A stretch of 23,657 bases of DNA from the NCBI GenBank assembly GCA_049682815.1, contig JBAUII010000077.1, positions 1-23,657 of the forward strand, in the 5' to 3' direction. The notes under the pieces are model-generated. The model saw only the letters and a list, made by a program, of their open reading frames with translations, ran no database searches and had not been told where the DNA came from. The stretch's first letter is position 1. Each line of letters begins with the position of its first letter. This document shows, one piece after another, positions 14,654-22,411 of this stretch. The stretch is from DASWID01 sp049682815. Its GTDB lineage: Bacteria > Desulfobacterota_D > UBA1144 > Nemesobacterales > CSP1-2. The translations under genes were made by a program, and so were the position numbers.

Positions 14654-15916
14654 TTAAACGTTAATTATTCCTTCTTCGACGGACACTATTGAATATAGCT
14701 GTTCCTTTCCCCAAGGAATCCCTTTTACTTCGACATGATCCCTTATCGTATCGTAAACACCTTCTGAAACAATTACCTTCCAAAGCGGGGCGTTACCACT
14801 TAGCATCCTTGCTTCTGAAATGACTTCCTTGACCCCCTGTGGAATACCGGCCTGGTCATAAAACTGAATTGGCCTTACGGCAATTCCAACCTTACCACTA
14901 ATAGGATCTTTACCGCCCGCTTTCCTCTTCTTATTCATGTTGGCAAGTACTTGAAGTACCTCAACTGCTGCGCAGACAGCCCTGAGCTCGGGGTTATCCT
15001 GCTCATCTGGTACGTTAAAGAGAGCTACGATTTCCTCCTGCAGTAGCGCTTCGATAGTTCCATTGTAATCGGAGACAATTGAGGAGGCCGTTTTTCTATA
15101 CTCTGTCAGGAAGTTTGTAAACTCTACCGAATCGATTTGTGTCAACAGATTCTCAAAATTAGAAATCTTGGTTACCAAAGCGGTCACATCTCTCAAATTC
15201 GAATTTTCTTCCGCCTCAGATATCAAAACCTTAGGTTGAAAATTGATCGATTCTTCAGGTTCGGGCGCCTTTCCCTTTCTTTTTAGCCTGTTCATCATTT
15301 GGTTAAAGCTGTCATAAGCCCTTATCATCGCGACGTCATCTTGAACCGACTCATTTATTGCCAATTTCATGTCGAGATTGTCAGGAGAAACACGCTTCAT
15401 CGCCGAGATCAACCTTTCAAGATTTTGACTCTGATCAGAAGATAATTGCATAAATAACACGAGGAATATAAGCACCAGCCCAACCCCGATTAAAACGCTC
15501 CATACCGCATTGGAAATTATTAAATCTTTGTCAAGAACCCTTTTTAAACCAACTACTATTATCTTATTTTCGGGGGTGTTAATCTCGACATCATTGATTC
15601 CTTCTCTGTTTTCAGTACCAAAGCTCTCTTCCAGAACGCCGCTTTCATTCTTAAGCTTTACATAGGCGACTTCGCTCCTGCTTTGTAACAGATTTCTCGC
15701 TACACGAGAAAAATCAACTTCGTTTTCAAATAGCGCCTTTATTTCCTTAATCTCGAGATTCTGAAACCTCTTTGTATATAAATAAGAGTTGAAAACTGAT
15801 AATACCGCGGAAATTATTAAGATGATTATTGTTAATAAAACCAAACCCTTAGTAGTTGAAATGACCAATTTCCTGTTAGACAAACCTATAAGCCCCCGGT
15901 AGGTAAATCGAGGCAT
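14654..15916 (-). CDS. membrane receptor with degenerate class III nucleotide cyclase domain
   Basis: This 420-residue inner-membrane protein has TM1 at about residues 24-45, a periplasmic sensor of about 90 residues, TM2 at about 137-157, a HAMP-like linker (about 158-212) and a C-terminal domain from about 240. That domain aligns with adenylate/guanylate cyclases: VTALVTKISNF stands for VTVLFADIRGF, and NGTIEALLQEEIVALF for GGxIDKFIGDAVMAVF. The first metal Asp is Lys (K250), the GD pair is Q293-E294, and the substrate-binding Lys is Ala (A290). The site is therefore probably inactive for cAMP synthesis, and the protein may be a ligand-sensing pseudo-cyclase or scaffold. There is no histidine kinase, GGDEF or EAL motif. 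It is a leftward gene between rpmA and rlmN, with spacers of 360 and 227 bp suggesting its own promoter. The architecture is clear; the function is inferred. Confidence 0.75.
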   Translation of the reverse strand: MPRFTYRGLIGLSNRKLVISTTKGLVLLTIIILIISAVLSVFNSYLYTKRFQNLEIKEIKALFENEVDFSRVARNLLQSRSEVAYVKLKNESGVLEESFGTENREGINDVEINTPENKIIVVGLKRVLDKDLIISNAVWSVLIGVGLVLIFLVLFMQLSSDQSQNLERLISAMKRVSPDNLDMKLAINESVQDDVAMIRAYDSFNQMMNRLKRKGKAPEPEESINFQPKVLISEAEENSNLRDVTALVTKISNFENLLTQIDSVEFTNFLTEYRKTASSIVSDYNGTIEALLQEEIVALFNVPDEQDNPELRAVCAAVEVLQVLANMNKKRKAGGKDPISGKVGIAVRPIQFYDQAGIPQGVKEVISEARMLSGNAPLWKVIVSEGVYDTIRDHVEVKGIPWGKEQLYSIVSVEEGIINV

Positions 15917-16276
15917 ACCGACAATCTGTTATTTTGCCCCTTGAAATCGTAAAGTTAAGTCTAAACATTTTAAGGACTAATTTCTCAACCTAGTACGTAA
16001 AATAATTCTTCATAATACAAAGAAAATTTAATCTAGTAAAGAACTACCAGAGTTTGACCCATGAAAAAGGGGGTTTTTGGGAATTAGCCATAAATTTTGA
16101 TATTTACAGGCAGGTATCCCGATTACTGTATAATTCTAACGTCTTATCATAAATGCCTAAAAAGCAACCGATCAGGTTGACCTGATAAGAAGTGGGAATA
16201 GGTAAGTGATCTTAATAGAAAACAACTAGCATTAAATAACAGATCCTACGCGTTTATAATAATAAATCTAAAGAAA
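15917..16276. other. 360-bp spacer between rpmA and the receptor gene
   Basis: No gene is visible. It holds a palindrome at 16171-16186, the likely end of the rplU-rpmA transcript, and must contain the promoter of the receptor gene near 15930-16050, where the DNA is AT-rich. Confidence 0.45.
16159..16186 (-). terminator. possible rplU-rpmA terminator
   Basis: ATCAGGT and ACCTGAT (16171-16177, 16180-16186) form an inverted repeat. Read leftward, it is followed by CGGTTGC and then TTTTT. The 7-nt gap before the T-run makes it a weak candidate, but it sits 90 bp past the rpmA stop, where an operon end is expected. Confidence 0.35.
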
Positions 16277-16537
16277 TTACTGCTCGCCGGGTTCGACGCT
16301 TATTTTTTTTCTTTCCTTGCCAAATCTTTCAAACTTGACCTTACCATCGATCAGGGCAAACAGCGTGAAGTCCCGGCCCGTGCCCACATTCTCGCCGGCA
16401 TGAAAGTTGGTCCCCCTCTGTCTCGCAAGTATGTTGCCAGCCCTAACAAACTCCCCTCCAAACCTCTTCACGCCCAATCTCCTCCCCGCACTATCCCTTC
16501 CGTTTCTTGTGCTTCCCCCGCCTTTTTTAGTAGCCAT
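16277..16537 (-). CDS. rpmA: 50S ribosomal protein L27
   Basis: This 86-residue protein begins MATKKGGGSTRNGRDSAGRR, the basic flexible tail of L27 that reaches the peptidyl-transferase centre, followed by the beta-barrel core with GTNFHAGENVGTGRDFTLFA. Length is normal (about 85). It begins directly at MATKKGGG with no Firmicutes-type cleavable N-terminal extension. AGGAGGTTATTTT precedes the ATG at 16537. It lies 11 nt after rplU, the standard rplU-rpmA pair. The obg GTPase gene that often follows rpmA is absent; the receptor gene comes next. Confidence 0.98.
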   Translation of the reverse strand: MATKKGGGSTRNGRDSAGRRLGVKRFGGEFVRAGNILARQRGTNFHAGENVGTGRDFTLFALIDGKVKFERFGKERKKISVEPGEQ

Positions 16538-16548
16538 AAAATAACCTC

Positions 16549-16863
16549 CTAGCCTTCGATCTCAGTTATTTCAACCGATGTATATTTTTGACGATGACCG
16601 GTTTTCCTTCTGTATCCCTTTCTTCTCCTGAATTTGAAAACAGTAATTTTTTCGCCCTTGACACCGCCGAGAATCTTTCCCGTTACTCTGGAATCTTTAA
16701 CAAAAGGAGTACCAACTTTTGTTTTCCCGCTTTCATCTGAAATAAAAAGTACCTTATCGAACTCAACCTTGTCGCCAACATTTCCGGCAAGTTTCTCAAC
16801 ATTTACTATCTGACCAGGGCTGACCTTGTACTGCTTTCCGCCAGTTTTGATAATAGCCTGCAT
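16549..16863 (-). CDS. rplU: 50S ribosomal protein L21
   Basis: This 104-residue protein matches L21 throughout. It opens with MQAIIKTGGKQYKVSPGQIV, carries the L21 signature KFRRRKGYRRKTGHRQKYT (about residues 77-95) that contacts 23S rRNA, and ends EITEIEG. Length is normal (103-104). The ATG at 16863 has GGGAGGATCATAA upstream. It is the first gene of the rplU-rpmA pair. The 172-bp spacer to thpR should hold the operon promoter and possibly an autoregulatory leader, though I see no clear hairpin there. Confidence 0.98.
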   Translation of the reverse strand: MQAIIKTGGKQYKVSPGQIVNVEKLAGNVGDKVEFDKVLFISDESGKTKVGTPFVKDSRVTGKILGGVKGEKITVFKFRRRKGYRRKTGHRQKYTSVEITEIEG

Positions 16864-17035
16864 TTATGATCCTCCCAATTCTAACCCATAATTTGTTCCC
16901 AATTTTTAGTCCATTGTCAAATGAAATAGTTAAGTCGGAAAGGGTTTTCATCAGAAATTCCGATTTCTCTATAAACTAATTTAGTAAATTTTATAGATTA
17001 ACTTCCACACACCATCTGCATACGCAAACAAACAT

Positions 17036-17575
17036 CTAGCCATTCAATGTAAAGATATTTAGACAGGTATGCTCGGATCCCTTCTTATGGAGTATGCTCC
17101 TCATTATAGCAATTTCCGATATCCTGAATGAAAGGGGATCCGGGCTCGGAAAAGGACCTCGTACAATCGAATATCCTTTCGTTCTTCCAACTGTTATATG
17201 AGGCTTAAATTTACGATTTTCCCTGGCAAAACCGATGTCTTCGAGTCGTTCTTCCAGCTCAAGCTGAAATTTCGATAGCTCATTATTATCAGACAAATTC
17301 ACAAAAAGCACCCGCGGCCTCCTCAGGCTTGGAAAACCGCCGAAACCTGTAATCGCCATTTCGAAATTGGCGACACCCTGCCCTCCAAGTTTCAAAGATC
17401 TTTCAACATCACTCAACCTCGACTCATCCACTTCACCTAAAAATTTAAGCGTTAAATGAAACTTTTCGTAGTTCTCCCATCTTACCCCTTCCCACTCCTC
17501 CTTTATGGATTCCACATAATGATTAATGGCTAGTCTAATTTCAGAGGGGATCAGAGCTGCAATAAAGATCCTCAA
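17036..17575 (-). CDS. thpR: RNA 2',3'-cyclic phosphodiesterase (2H phosphoesterase, LigT/ThpR family)
   Basis: This 179-residue enzyme belongs to the 2H superfamily, which opens 2',3'-cyclic phosphates on RNA ends and can ligate 2'-5' tRNA half-molecules in vitro. Both catalytic motifs are present: H40-L-T42 in EKFHLTLKFLGEV and H126-I-T128 with R131 in FKPHITVGRTK. The N-terminus MRIFIAALIPSEIR and total length match ThpR (about 175-190). It is cytoplasmic. It lies about 100 bp downstream of tolB in the same direction and 172 bp upstream of rplU. No functional link to either is evident. Confidence 0.94.
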   Translation of the reverse strand: MRIFIAALIPSEIRLAINHYVESIKEEWEGVRWENYEKFHLTLKFLGEVDESRLSDVERSLKLGGQGVANFEMAITGFGGFPSLRRPRVLFVNLSDNNELSKFQLELEERLEDIGFARENRKFKPHITVGRTKGYSIVRGPFPSPDPLSFRISEIAIMRSILHKKGSEHTCLNIFTLNG

Positions 17576-17677
17576 TATCTTAGTCCAGAATCCTAATAAA
17601 AATCAATTAAAATGCTTAGCGATAAAAATAGCAGATAAGAATAAAACACCTGTCTCATCGATGAACCAGGCCTTGAT

Positions 17678-18940
17678 CTATTTGCACCAAGTCGGGAATA
17701 AGACGCTCCCACCCCTTGTCAGAGGACGCTGATTTTGACCATTCAAGTACATCATGAATAAATCCTTCTGGCCACCCCTATTTGAAGTGAAGGCAATATA
17801 GTGCCCGTCTGGCGACCAAGTGGGGTTCTCATTTCTCCTTGACGCCCAGGTGAGTCGTTGCTCATCTGAACCGTCAGGATTGACGGTAAATATGTTTGCC
17901 TCACCACCCTCAACCTTCACAAATGCAATCCTGTTGACCTCCGCATTGGGGGACCAGGAAGGGTCTGTGGAGTAGCCGCCCGAAGAGATCTTTCGGACAT
18001 TACCACCATCTATATTCATCACATAGATTTGCGGGGTTCCGGCGCGGTCGGATACAAATGCAATCTGCCCTCCACCAGGGGACCAAGTAGGGGAAACTTC
18101 AATATAACGCGGATTCCCGCTAATATTGACCGCACCGCTTCCATCGGGATTGGCAATAATTATGTCCCCATTTGCGCTATATGCGATTTTTCTTCCACTG
18201 GGAGACCATTCGGGGCTTTGTTCCAATTTGAAAGCACGTGTAAGCCTCTTTTCAGAAACACTCGGAGTCATAGTAACTACATATAAGTCCTGATCCCATA
18301 CCTTATCAGAATTAAAAATTATCTTTGATCCGTCGGGCGAACAGCTTGGAGACATCACCATGGAGCCATGATTGGTAAGCCGCTTTATGTTCTCGCCATC
18401 ATAGTCCATCTCGTAGAGGTTCCTATTATTTCTACTACCAGACACAAAAGCTATCTTAGACGTAAAAAACCCATCCAGTCCGGTAAGCTCCTTCATAACC
18501 GAATCTGAAAACCTATGGGCAGCGTCCCTGACCCGCCCGGTGCTGGCCTCATAAGATCTGGCAAGGAGACGATTCTCGCCAGCCACATCATAAAGGGATA
18601 CGTCAAACTTTATTCGACCACCCGAAGAAGAGTAATCGCCCCTGATAAATGCCTCAGCTCCGGCTTCAAATAATGGTTGGAAATTTATGAGGTCACCACT
18701 CGTTATCAGCGTACCTCCCTTCACATCAAAAAGGCCGGTGTTAATGAGATCATTCCTAACGACCTCGACGAACTCCTTCGCCCTTGGATCGGACCCACCG
18801 AGACTGTTTAAATCGGGTATGAATATGTATATCTTATCTACTATCGGGCCATGAATTGGCGGAAGAATGATCTGAGCATAAATTGGGCCCGAGGTAATAA
18901 GAAAGAGAATTGCCACTAAATTCAAAAAGATATATCTCAT
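17678..18940 (-). CDS. tolB: Tol-Pal system periplasmic protein TolB
   Basis: TolB is the periplasmic beta-propeller of the Tol-Pal machine, which ties the outer membrane to the septum during division through Pal. The 420-residue product starts at the ATG at 18940, preceded 4 nt upstream by GGAGGA; a TTG four codons earlier lies inside that ribosome site and is rejected. A signal peptide (MRYIFLNLVAILFLITSGPI, cleavage after YA) is followed by the N-terminal TolB domain (about 25-160). Five PD40-type propeller blades follow, each with an SPxWSPxGxxIAF motif (for example SPEWSPSGRKIAYSA, NPTWSPDGHYIAFTSNR). The protein ends in Cys-Lys. The usual partners tolQ, tolR, tolA and pal are not in this window. 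Upstream is an HNH gene in the same orientation across 122 bp. Confidence 0.95.
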   Translation of the reverse strand: MRYIFLNLVAILFLITSGPIYAQIILPPIHGPIVDKIYIFIPDLNSLGGSDPRAKEFVEVVRNDLINTGLFDVKGGTLITSGDLINFQPLFEAGAEAFIRGDYSSSGGRIKFDVSLYDVAGENRLLARSYEASTGRVRDAAHRFSDSVMKELTGLDGFFTSKIAFVSGSRNNRNLYEMDYDGENIKRLTNHGSMVMSPSCSPDGSKIIFNSDKVWDQDLYVVTMTPSVSEKRLTRAFKLEQSPEWSPSGRKIAYSANGDIIIANPDGSGAVNISGNPRYIEVSPTWSPGGGQIAFVSDRAGTPQIYVMNIDGGNVRKISSGGYSTDPSWSPNAEVNRIAFVKVEGGEANIFTVNPDGSDEQRLTWASRRNENPTWSPDGHYIAFTSNRGGQKDLFMMYLNGQNQRPLTRGGSVLFPTWCK

Positions 18941-19062
18941 CAGTTCCTCCAATTAATAACACACGCAATTCTACGATTTTTGATTAATTTGTCGATTAAT
19001 GTAGATACATACATGTGAGGTGTTTTCTGGATAATTCACAACATTCGATCAATTTGACCTTA

Positions 19063-19659
19063 TTACTCTTCCAGTTCAACGTTCCAGTAAGAAACATCCA
19101 CAAAGCTGAGAAACGGTTCCCATTCCTTATACCTTACAGCCCTAATATATATATTCGAGAAAGGATCCCAAAGGGGTTTTTTAGGTTTGGTTATGAGCTT
19201 CATTTTTGCCCGCTCGGGCGTCCTCCCTCCTTTCTTGCGATTACAATCTATACAACAACAAACGACGTTCTCCCAGACACTTTTTCCATTAAGTGATCTT
19301 GGAGTCACGTGATCTATCGTAAGGTCGGAGCGGGAGAATTTGACGCCGCAATACTGACACCTGCCACCATCCCTTCTAAATATGTTAATTCTGTTAAATT
19401 TTGCTTCCTTCCTCAGCATGCCGTCATACCTTACGGTCATAATCACCCTTGGCACCCTTATTACCCTGCTTACCGTCATGATACAATCAGTTTCCTTGAG
19501 TGAAGAAATCTGACTCCATGAATCAAAATCAAACGTCTCATAATTACCGCCCACAGCCTTTGCGACGCCACAATAAAGCATTACAAAAGCCCTTTTGACG
19601 CTTGTTATCGTGATGGGAACAAAGTAACGGTTGAGAACCAATACCGGAGACGTAAGCAT
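19063..19659 (-). CDS. HNH endonuclease family protein
   Basis: This 198-residue protein has a zinc-stabilised HNH nuclease fold at residues 95-150. The first zinc pair is C101-x2-C104 (GGRCQYCGVKF), the catalytic pair is D116-H117 (LTIDHVTPRS), with N131 (WENVV) and N140, and the second zinc pair is C136-x2-C139 (CCIDCNRKKG). The ending TPERAKMKL fits the widespread chromosomal HNH family, whose N-terminus reads VLVLNRYFVPITITSVKRAF. These stand-alone proteins are found in many bacteria outside restriction systems and their substrate is not known. No methyltransferase, integrase or toxin partner lies nearby, so a housekeeping nucleic-acid role is more likely than defence. The start at ATG 19659 is set by the conserved N-terminus. 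It is divergent from the lgt group across 138 bp. Confidence 0.9.
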   Translation of the reverse strand: MLTSPVLVLNRYFVPITITSVKRAFVMLYCGVAKAVGGNYETFDFDSWSQISSLKETDCIMTVSRVIRVPRVIMTVRYDGMLRKEAKFNRINIFRRDGGRCQYCGVKFSRSDLTIDHVTPRSLNGKSVWENVVCCCIDCNRKKGGRTPERAKMKLITKPKKPLWDPFSNIYIRAVRYKEWEPFLSFVDVSYWNVELEE

Positions 19660-19797
19660 ATTAGCTAAAGAATCTACCTATTTTTAAACATCACTTCAAG
19701 ACCGATACGAGATGCCTATTGTTGCGGACTTCTCACTTTGACTGTAGATTAGTCTAGGCTAAAGTTAATTTTATCAAATCCTTTCGGAGAACTCTTC

Positions 19798-19944
19798 ATG
19801 AATAGCATGTTTGTGATACTCGTTGTTCAATTCTTCCTCTGGTTGTTTTTGTTTTCTTTAATTTTTTATCTAGTGAAAAAAAATAATGAGCTGAAAAAAA
19901 GGATTCAAAGTCTAAGAAGTAATCTGGAAAAGAAAAACAGGTGA
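19798..19944 (+). CDS. 48-residue single-pass membrane protein upstream of lgt
   Basis: MNSMFVILVVQFFLWLFLFS begins a short protein: one hydrophobic helix (about residues 4-25), then the basic coiled-coil tail KKNNELKKRIQSLRSNLEKK. CGGAGA lies 7 nt before the ATG. The stop at 19942-19944 is 5 nt before the lgt start codon, and the lgt ribosome site lies inside this ORF, which suggests translational coupling. The layout, one N-terminal membrane helix plus charged tail, recalls CcmD-like small proteins, but no cytochrome c maturation genes are present. It is probably a real gene given its ribosome site, composition and tight spacing. Its role, perhaps as a partner of Lgt, is unknown. Confidence 0.7.
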   Translation: MNSMFVILVVQFFLWLFLFSLIFYLVKKNNELKKRIQSLRSNLEKKNR

Positions 19945-19949
19945 ATTAA

Positions 19950-20744
19950 TTGTATCCAGAACTATTTAAAATCGGAAATTTTCAAATATCTTCATTCGGG
20001 TTAATGGTTGCCATTGCATTTCTTGCGGCATACTGGGTGTCATCACTGGAATTCAAGAGAAAGGGTCTTTCCGAGAATCTTCTAAGCAATGCATTTCTTG
20101 CGGTAATAATAGGTGGAATCGGTGGAGCAAAGATTCTCTATGTAATTGAAAATGTCCCAATATCTCAATTGATTAGTAACCCGCTGGGATATTTACTCTC
20201 GAGGGGGGGTCTTACCTTCTATGGCGGATTTATCGGGGCCGTAATACTATTATTAATTGTCGCAAAGAGGAGCAAGACAAGTTTCTGGAAAATTGGAGAT
20301 GCAATTTCTCCTTCGCTTGCGTTGGCATACGCAATTGGTCGCATAGGTTGTTTTCTGGTCGGAGACGACTACGGAATAAAATCAGATCTACCTTGGGCGA
20401 TTTCTTTTCCTAAAGGGCTCCCTCCCACCACTGAGAGAGTGCATCCGACTCAGCTCTATGAGGTAGTGGCGATGACGGTGGTTTTCGTTATAATTTGGAA
20501 AATCAGGAAAAAGCCAGCCCCCAACGGGTGGTTATTTTCAATTTATTTTATTCTTGCAGGCCTTGAGAGGTTCTTTATAGAAGTTGTGAGATCAACAACT
20601 CCAAGCCCTATTCCACACTTATCTGTAGCTCAAGTCATGGCTATCGTACTAATTGCAGTCGGGGCGATTAAACTCATTCAGATAAACTCGCTGAAGCCTC
20701 AACCTGAACCGAACACCTCGAGCGCCAAAAAAAAAAGACGATAA
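19950..20744 (+). CDS. lgt: prolipoprotein diacylglyceryl transferase
   Basis: Lgt moves diacylglycerol from phosphatidylglycerol to the lipobox cysteine of prolipoproteins, the first step of lipoprotein maturation in the inner membrane. The 264-residue protein has about seven membrane helices. It shows the Lgt signature GRIGCFLVGDDYG (130-142, with the essential Arg of the GRxGN motif at R131), GGLTFYGG (86-93), HPTQLYE (165-171) and the C-terminal GLERFFIEVVRS. The start is TTG at 19950, chosen because MYPELFKIGNFQISSFG matches the family's N-terminus; AGGTGA lies 5 nt upstream. The C-terminus is Lys-rich (SSAKKKRR). It follows the 48-residue membrane protein and is followed, after 104 bp, by lnt, which performs the last step of the same pathway. 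Confidence 0.97.
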   Translation: MYPELFKIGNFQISSFGLMVAIAFLAAYWVSSLEFKRKGLSENLLSNAFLAVIIGGIGGAKILYVIENVPISQLISNPLGYLLSRGGLTFYGGFIGAVILLLIVAKRSKTSFWKIGDAISPSLALAYAIGRIGCFLVGDDYGIKSDLPWAISFPKGLPPTTERVHPTQLYEVVAMTVVFVIIWKIRKKPAPNGWLFSIYFILAGLERFFIEVVRSTTPSPIPHLSVAQVMAIVLIAVGAIKLIQINSLKPQPEPNTSSAKKKRR

Positions 20745-20848
20745 CCATCGATGACGCCAACCTTATACGATCTAGACTGCATCCCTACCTAAAACCAAAT
20801 TTAGACTCCCAGTGAATCTACAAATCCAGGTATCTTATAATCGACGAG

Positions 20849-22411
20849 ATGAGCAATATTAAGAAAATCGACGTCATTCTATCAGGCATCTCCGGGTTGC
20901 TCTTCGCGGTCACATTTATGGTTCCATATTCTGGAATCGTCTCCTGGTTTCTTCTAATTCCACTTCTTATTGCGATAAGAGACAAAAGTCCTATGAATGC
21001 CTTAGTACTCGGTACATTTGCAGGTACTGTAACGAATTCATCGGGTTTTTACTGGCTGATTGGAACTCTTTCGAGATTCGGGGGTTTTCCTTTTCCAGTT
21101 AGCTTGCTACTTCTCTTAATACTAAGCGCATTTACAGGCTTGTCCTTCGGAATTTTCTCATATCTTACAACAAAACTCCAACTGCTAAAGAAAAGAGGCA
21201 TGTCCTCAGCATTAGCAATCGCCTCAATATGGACATCGGTTGAATTCCTATTTCCTTTTCTATTCCCCTATACGATCGCAAACCCCCAGGCCAATTTCCT
21301 CCCGGTAATTCAGGTGTCCGATTTATTTGGTATTTACGCCGTTGGTTTCTTAATAGTACTTGTTAATGTAACGCTGATGAGAGGTTACATATTCATCAAA
21401 GAGCAGAATCAAATGCCTTATTCCGAAATAATAATCTCTGTTATTCTGCTTACCCTCACCATCTCTTATGGATTTTGGAAGGTAAGAACGGAAAATAAAT
21501 TGATGTCAGAAGCTCCAAAGTTAAGTGTAGGACTGGTGCAGGCCAATTTCGACTTCTTTGAGAAGGTCGAAAATAACCAAGATATCATCTCCAAGAGACA
21601 CAAATCGATGTCCGAAGCGCTCAACCCGCCAGACCTGATAATTTGGCCGGAAACCGCCATACAAGCATGGATACCAACCTCAGCAGATCAACTCATTGAA
21701 AGAGGAAGTGTTGCCGTACCAGAGATTCCCGGAACCTACTTCCTCGTAGGCGGATTATCGTTTGAGACAAAGGGCAACCCGTCTGATAAAATTGGGTTAA
21801 ATGACATAAAAAAATATAATACCGCATTCCTTACTGACTCAAATGGAAAAATACTTGGCAGATACCATAAAATTAAGCTATTACTCTTCGGCGAATACCT
21901 GCCATTTTCAAATATTTTCCCTTCATTGCAAAGTTTAAGCCCCGCATCTGGCGATTTCATTCCTGGCAATGAACTCACGTTGTTTGAGATAAAGGAGAAG
22001 GGGATCAGGATTGCTCCACTTATCTGCTACGAGGACATAATCCCATCTTTCAGCAGAAAATTCGCAGCCAAGGGGGCCAACCTCATCGTGAATATCACCA
22101 ACGACGCTTGGTTTGGAAAGACTTACGCTCCTTATCAACACCTTCTTGTTTCGATCCCGAGATCCGTGGAAACTAGGCGTTATTTGATCCGGGCGACAAA
22201 CACCGGAATCAGTGCAATAATCGACCCCCTGGGAAGGGTTGTTGAAAAAACAGAAATCTTCAAAGAAGCAAGCCTCGAGGGAAAGGTCGCGATATTGGAT
22301 GGCAAAAACACACTTTACACTAGAATTGGGGATCTGTTTCCTCTGGGATGCCTTATTATTTGGATCGGCTATGCGTTGTCGGGAAAACTAAGGCGAGACA
22401 ATCTCTTCTAA
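20849..22411 (+). CDS. lnt: apolipoprotein N-acyltransferase
   Basis: Lnt adds the third acyl chain to the N-terminal cysteine of lipoproteins in the inner membrane, the final maturation step in Gram-negative bacteria. The 520-residue protein has several membrane helices in residues 8-210 and a periplasmic nitrilase-like domain from about 225 to 480. The catalytic triad is complete: E268 (IIWPETAIQ), K341 (RYHKIKLLLFGEYLPF) and C393 (PLICYEDIIP), close to E267, K335 and C387 in the E. coli enzyme. One more hydrophobic helix lies near the C-terminus. A TATAAT-like box at 20836-20841 lies only 8 bp before ATG 20849, too close for a normal leader, so readthrough from lgt is more likely. Its last 24 bp overlap the end of the opposing hisC-like gene. 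Confidence 0.97.
   Translation: MSNIKKIDVILSGISGLLFAVTFMVPYSGIVSWFLLIPLLIAIRDKSPMNALVLGTFAGTVTNSSGFYWLIGTLSRFGGFPFPVSLLLLLILSAFTGLSFGIFSYLTTKLQLLKKRGMSSALAIASIWTSVEFLFPFLFPYTIANPQANFLPVIQVSDLFGIYAVGFLIVLVNVTLMRGYIFIKEQNQMPYSEIIISVILLTLTISYGFWKVRTENKLMSEAPKLSVGLVQANFDFFEKVENNQDIISKRHKSMSEALNPPDLIIWPETAIQAWIPTSADQLIERGSVAVPEIPGTYFLVGGLSFETKGNPSDKIGLNDIKKYNTAFLTDSNGKILGRYHKIKLLLFGEYLPFSNIFPSLQSLSPASGDFIPGNELTLFEIKEKGIRIAPLICYEDIIPSFSRKFAAKGANLIVNITNDAWFGKTYAPYQHLLVSIPRSVETRRYLIRATNTGISAIIDPLGRVVEKTEIFKEASLEGKVAILDGKNTLYTRIGDLFPLGCLIIWIGYALSGKLRRDNLF

Noticed and set aside
18941..18952. TTG start for tolB four codons upstream
   Set aside because: It lies inside the ribosome binding site GGAGGA that serves the ATG at 18940.
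19063..19659. HNH protein as part of a restriction or retron-like defence system
   Set aside because: No methyltransferase, reverse transcriptase or toxin partner nearby; it belongs to a widespread stand-alone chromosomal family beside tolB.
20836..20841. TATAAT promoter for lnt
   Set aside because: Only 8 bp before the start codon and no -35 match at proper spacing.
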